Notes under the pieces: model-generated
The model's input: only the letters and a program-made list of their open reading frames with translations
What the model was told of the DNA's origin: nothing
The model's database searches: none
NCBI RefSeq assembly: GCF_001689125.2
Contig: NZ_CP015405.2
Location: forward strand, 1,579,001 to 1,643,000
Direction: 5' to 3'
Length of the DNA stretch: 64,000 nucleotides
DNA from: Blautia pseudococcoides
Lineage (GTDB): Bacteria > Bacillota > Clostridia > Lachnospirales > Lachnospiraceae
Made by a program: the position numbers and the translations under genes
Shown here: positions 61,468 through 64,000 of the stretch, piece by piece
How positions within the stretch are numbered: the first letter of the stretch is position 1
Layout: every line of letters starts with the position of its first letter

Positions 61468-62070
61468 ATGGGAAAACTGGAGATAAACAAGCGGCAGAAA
61501 AAGAGTGCTCTCTTCCAGACCGCATTTGATCTATTTACAAATAAAGGCTTTGCCAAAACCACAATCTCTGACATCGTCAATCAGGCCGGGCTTGCAAAAG
61601 GAACTTTTTACCTTTATTTCAAGGATAAATATGATTTGAGGGATAAATTGATCGCTTACAAAGCCGGACAATTGTTTGCGGATGCCCATAAGGCGTTGGC
61701 GGCCAGGGAGATTACAGGTTTTGAGAATCAGATGATGTGGATGATGGACTATATCATTGAACGTTTCCAGAAAGAACATACCCTTCTTCAGTTCATTGCA
61801 AAGAATCTATCCTGGGGTATTTTCAAAAATGCCTTTGCACGTACCGTACCGGAAGAATCACAGAAGTTTTATGAATACTATCTTGAAATGATGAAAAAAA
61901 GCGCAGTGACCTGTGAGGAACCTGAGCTTATGCTTTTTACTTTTATTGAATTGGTGGGGTCCACCTGTTACAACTGTATTTTATTTGAACAGCCGGTGAC
62001 CATGGACAAATACCTGCCATATCTTCATAAAGCCATCCACCAGATTTTTCTTGCTTATACAACAAGCTGA
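61468..62070 (+). CDS. TetR-family repressor of the divergent MMPL operon
   Basis: I chose ATG 61468 (MGKLEINKRQKKSALF) because AAAGGTGAGACAGCC precedes it; the in-frame upstream start at 61435 has no such site. The 200-residue protein has a standard TetR helix-turn-helix (AFDLFTNKGFAKTTISDIVN, then QAGLAKGTFYLYFKDKYDLR) and a helical ligand domain. Palindromes overlapping its own promoter and that of the MMPL gene make it the probable repressor of both. Confidence 0.93.
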   Translation: MGKLEINKRQKKSALFQTAFDLFTNKGFAKTTISDIVNQAGLAKGTFYLYFKDKYDLRDKLIAYKAGQLFADAHKALAAREITGFENQMMWMMDYIIERFQKEHTLLQFIAKNLSWGIFKNAFARTVPEESQKFYEYYLEMMKKSAVTCEEPELMLFTFIELVGSTCYNCILFEQPVTMDKYLPYLHKAIHQIFLAYTTS

Positions 62071-62074
62071 CTGT

Positions 62075-62126
62075 AAAAGGACCGGCGGCTGTCTGCATAT
62101 ATGCAGTACAAGTCTCCGGTCCTTTT
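62075..62126. terminator. Bidirectional terminator between TetR and GNAT genes
   Basis: An 11-base perfect stem AAAAGGACCGG/CCGGTCCTTTT (62075-62085 and 62116-62126) separates the convergent genes. The A and T runs at both ends allow termination from either side. Confidence 0.75.
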
Positions 62127-62135
62127 GCTCTGTCT

Positions 62136-62921
62136 CTAAAATGCTTTCTTCCATTCTCCAGTCCCGGTCTGAGTACAGAACAGGATCCTCTCCTGCCCGT
62201 TCTCCTCCAAAACCCTGAAATGGACCAAATCAGCATATTGTTCCCTCAGTTTTTTCTCTATCTCAACCATATGGGAATCCCAAATCTCCTCATAAGGTAC
62301 GGGTTCAAAGGCTGCAAGTGCCGGATGATTCGTCAATGTCCTGAGAATTCCGTACCCTTCCCTGCTGTTTACAGCATTTTCCGGTACTGGCCGAAACCCG
62401 AAATCCAGATACATTCCGGCAGCTACCCAGGTATTTGTCTGCGTCGGTATCTTAATGGAGGGATAGCCCAGTTCTTTTAAACGCTGCAGAGTATGGGAGA
62501 TCAGGGCTTTTGCAATGCCCTGCCTCTGGTATTCTCTCTTTACAGCCACCCAGTGCAGCCATCCCGCGCCGGATAAGTCCCGTGGTTCATAGAATGCTGT
62601 GGCTGTGGCAACTTTTTCGCCATCCAAAGTCTCCACAAAAAACATTCTCTCTTCCAGCTCTTTTTCTTTCCCGGCATAGTACTTCTCCCAGGCAGCCTCC
62701 CCCTCCATCGGAAGAACAAATTCTCTTGCAGATGTTTCTATGGCAATCCAGTCCTTCTTATCTCCCTCCCTGTAATAGACATAGCGGTATCCCTTTGGCA
62801 GAGAAAAGCCGGGAAGGTTTTCAAGACTGCTGCTCTTTAGGACCAGCTCGTAGTATTTCAGGCGCATATCATGGTTGTCGGGTTTTAACTTTATAAGTTC
62901 TTCTCTTTTCGTCATACTCAC
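62136..62921 (-). CDS. GNAT-family N-acetyltransferase
   Basis: The 261-residue protein has a GNAT core in its middle: FFVETLDGEKVATATAFYEP (beta 2-3), LHWVAVKREYQRQGIAKALI with the acetyl-CoA loop R-Q-G-I-A, and IPTQTNTWVAAGMYLDFGFR. The N-terminal 60 residues and C-terminal 80 residues are unassigned extensions. The substrate is unknown. It lies 15 bases downstream of the exonuclease gene, so the two are probably co-transcribed. Confidence 0.85.
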   Translation of the reverse strand: MSMTKREELIKLKPDNHDMRLKYYELVLKSSSLENLPGFSLPKGYRYVYYREGDKKDWIAIETSAREFVLPMEGEAAWEKYYAGKEKELEERMFFVETLDGEKVATATAFYEPRDLSGAGWLHWVAVKREYQRQGIAKALISHTLQRLKELGYPSIKIPTQTNTWVAAGMYLDFGFRPVPENAVNSREGYGILRTLTNHPALAAFEPVPYEEIWDSHMVEIEKKLREQYADLVHFRVLEENGQERILFCTQTGTGEWKKAF

Positions 62922-62936
62922 CTCTCTGCGGCCGGA

Positions 62937-63641
62937 CTATACCGCCTGGCCGGACAGAATACTGTCTATTAACCGGGAGGCTTCATTTCTGGTCAGTGTG
63001 TCCGGGTTAAAAGTCTGTTTCAAGCCCTTCTGCTTTATCAGACGCATAAGAAAATCCATCTGCTTTTTTGTAGCGGGCGGGCATTTTTTGGCTGTGCAGA
63101 CCAGAGGAGACGGCTCAAACAGATGGGGCTCTTTCTCCTCAAAATAGTGTGCCATGGTCTGGTACAGCTTAGCAGTTGCCAGTGCGTCATGATAGGCCCT
63201 GTGGGCAGCTGAATTGTTGATCCGGTAGTGCTCACACAGCTCGCCCAGACTTCTGGACGGAAGGTCCCTGTGCACGGTTCTGGCTATTTTCAAAGTGTCA
63301 ATGCCGTCTTTTTCAAAGGTATAACCCAGAGATTCGGCGCTGAGCCTGACAAAGCTGTAGTCAAACAGCACATTGTGCCCGATCAAAATATCCTGCTCAC
63401 AAAAATGCAGGAAATCAGGAATCACCTCTTCCCGGCACCTGGCATTTTCCACCATTTCATTGGTGATTCCGGTAATGCCTGTGATATTGGCTGGAATAAA
63501 AAGTTTTGGCTTAATAAATTCCATAAAACGTTCCTGTACTTTTCCGTTCCGCACCTTTAATGCGCCTATCTCTATGATCTCATTTTCTTCTGGACTTAGA
63601 CCTGTAGTTTCTATGTCAAAAGCTATGTATGATTTTAACAT
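62937..63641 (-). CDS. DnaQ-like DEDDh 3'-5' exonuclease
   Basis: The 234-residue protein has the exonuclease motifs FDIETTGLSPEENEIIEIGA (Exo I), IGHNVLFDYSFVR (Exo II) and AHRAYHDALATAKLY (Exo III, with the His and Asp). A C-terminal segment of about 60 residues contains ATKKQMDFLMRLIKQKG, a small motif common in clostridial DnaQ-like proteins. It resembles the epsilon proofreading subunit or the PolC exonuclease domain as a stand-alone enzyme for DNA repair or RNA degradation. Confidence 0.9.
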   Translation of the reverse strand: MLKSYIAFDIETTGLSPEENEIIEIGALKVRNGKVQERFMEFIKPKLFIPANITGITGITNEMVENARCREEVIPDFLHFCEQDILIGHNVLFDYSFVRLSAESLGYTFEKDGIDTLKIARTVHRDLPSRSLGELCEHYRINNSAAHRAYHDALATAKLYQTMAHYFEEKEPHLFEPSPLVCTAKKCPPATKKQMDFLMRLIKQKGLKQTFNPDTLTRNEASRLIDSILSGQAV

Positions 63642-63742
63642 ATCGCGCTGCGTCTTCCTCTCTTTCTCTTCTGTTTAAACGGACGTTCCGGGTCCGCCCT
63701 GCTGCCTGCCTTATAGTTTCCGACAGTATCCGGCAACGGCTT

Positions 63743-64000
63743 TCATGCTCTGAACCTCCAGTCGTAGAGACCTTCTGTGTGCACCATGGGCTGCAGCATT
63801 TCCCGCAGGGAGTCACTTTCATTATAGACAGCAATACTCAGTGTCCCTCCGCTGATACTCAGCATGGAGTTTTCCCTGGTCAGGAGAATGTCAATCTGTC
63901 CTTTCCTTTTCAAAATGGTCTTTTTCATGATTTTGACTATGGTATCACAGCGTTTATCTTTCAGCCATCCTTCCCTCTGACGAATGAGCGGAATATGTTC
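63743..64000 (-). CDS. Unknown protein, C-terminal part (5' end outside window)
   Basis: The frame is open from the right edge to a stop at 63743-63745 and contains 85 codons (EHIPLIRQREGWLKDKRCDT, then VKIMKKTILKRKGQIDILLT and ENSMLSISGGTLSIAVYNES). It looks like a normal charged, beta-rich C-terminus. I do not recognise the family. An internal ATG at 63928 is unlikely to be the start because the frame continues upstream. Confidence 0.5.
   Translation of the reverse strand, partial: EHIPLIRQREGWLKDKRCDTIVKIMKKTILKRKGQIDILLTRENSMLSISGGTLSIAVYNESDSLREMLQPMVHTEGLYDWRFRA

Noticed and set aside
1..64000. tRNA, rRNA, CRISPR arrays and riboswitches
   Set aside because: I scanned both strands by eye for tRNA T-loop motifs, regularly spaced repeats and conserved leader structures and saw none; a tRNAscan/Infernal run would be decisive.

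Overview
The window looks like a chromosomal segment of a spore-forming gut Firmicute of the Lachnospiraceae type (Blautia/Roseburia-like). The reasons are an adjacent yqfC-yqfD sporulation pair, AGGAGG-type ribosome sites throughout, a beta-mannan locus of the kind known from gut Clostridia, and several remnants of Tn916-like and other integrative elements. No tRNA, rRNA or CRISPR array was seen. I had no tools, so all domain calls rest on reading the translated sequence.

There are two very different halves. Positions 1 to about 32,000 are accessory DNA. From the left: (1) a mobile-element block at 1-9,650, with a large Cna-B/SpaA-type surface protein carrying a thioester-domain-like region, a gamma-glutamylcyclotransferase, a broken amidoligase, a C5 DNA methyltransferase, a ParM/ParR-type segregation pair, two XRE regulators and several unknown small genes; (2) a truncated ABC ATPase with an intact two-component system (9,690-11,913); (3) the end of a Tn916-like conjugation module (orf13 intact, orf14 frameshifted, orf15 frameshifted and truncated) at 12,075-15,059; (4) an IS1182-type transposase tail; (5) an intact cargo cluster of GH2 glycosidase, GPH-family sugar symporter and AraC regulator (15,789-21,020); (6) a gene graveyard at 21,050-32,000, in which short pieces of integrase, VOC protein, arsenate reductase, thioredoxin, AAA-ATPase, two-component system and QueG-like genes surround a few intact genes (EFR1 ferredoxin-flavodoxin, lipoprotein, two diguanylate cyclases, amidase, GNAT, LysR). 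A tandem duplication of about 280 bp lies directly in front of the amidase.

Positions 32,900-51,861 hold a coherent beta-mannan utilisation locus on the minus strand. A secreted multi-domain GH26 mannanase cuts mannan outside the cell. A binding protein and two permeases import manno-oligosaccharides; no ATPase is encoded here. An alpha-galactosidase (GH36) removes galactose. A mannobiose 2-epimerase and two GH130 phosphorylases produce mannose-1-phosphate. A phosphohexomutase and a fused mannose-6-phosphate isomerase/ROK sugar kinase lead to fructose-6-phosphate. A LacI regulator, a DUF624 membrane protein and an unknown membrane protein complete it.

Positions 53,000-64,000 are backbone-like: a tandem ACT protein, YqfD and YqfC, a DUF2284 metal-binding protein, an operon of a secreted coiled-coil protein with an MMPL/RND exporter divergent from a TetR gene (two near-identical palindromes overlap the two promoters), a GNAT enzyme, a DnaQ-like exonuclease and the end of an unknown gene. 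A short intergenic repeat family recurs at about 38.2, 49.6, 53.6 and 61.2 kb.

Frameshifts are strikingly common in the accessory half and absent from the mannan and backbone halves. Most are single-base changes in short homopolymers, so gene decay and assembly indels must both be considered.
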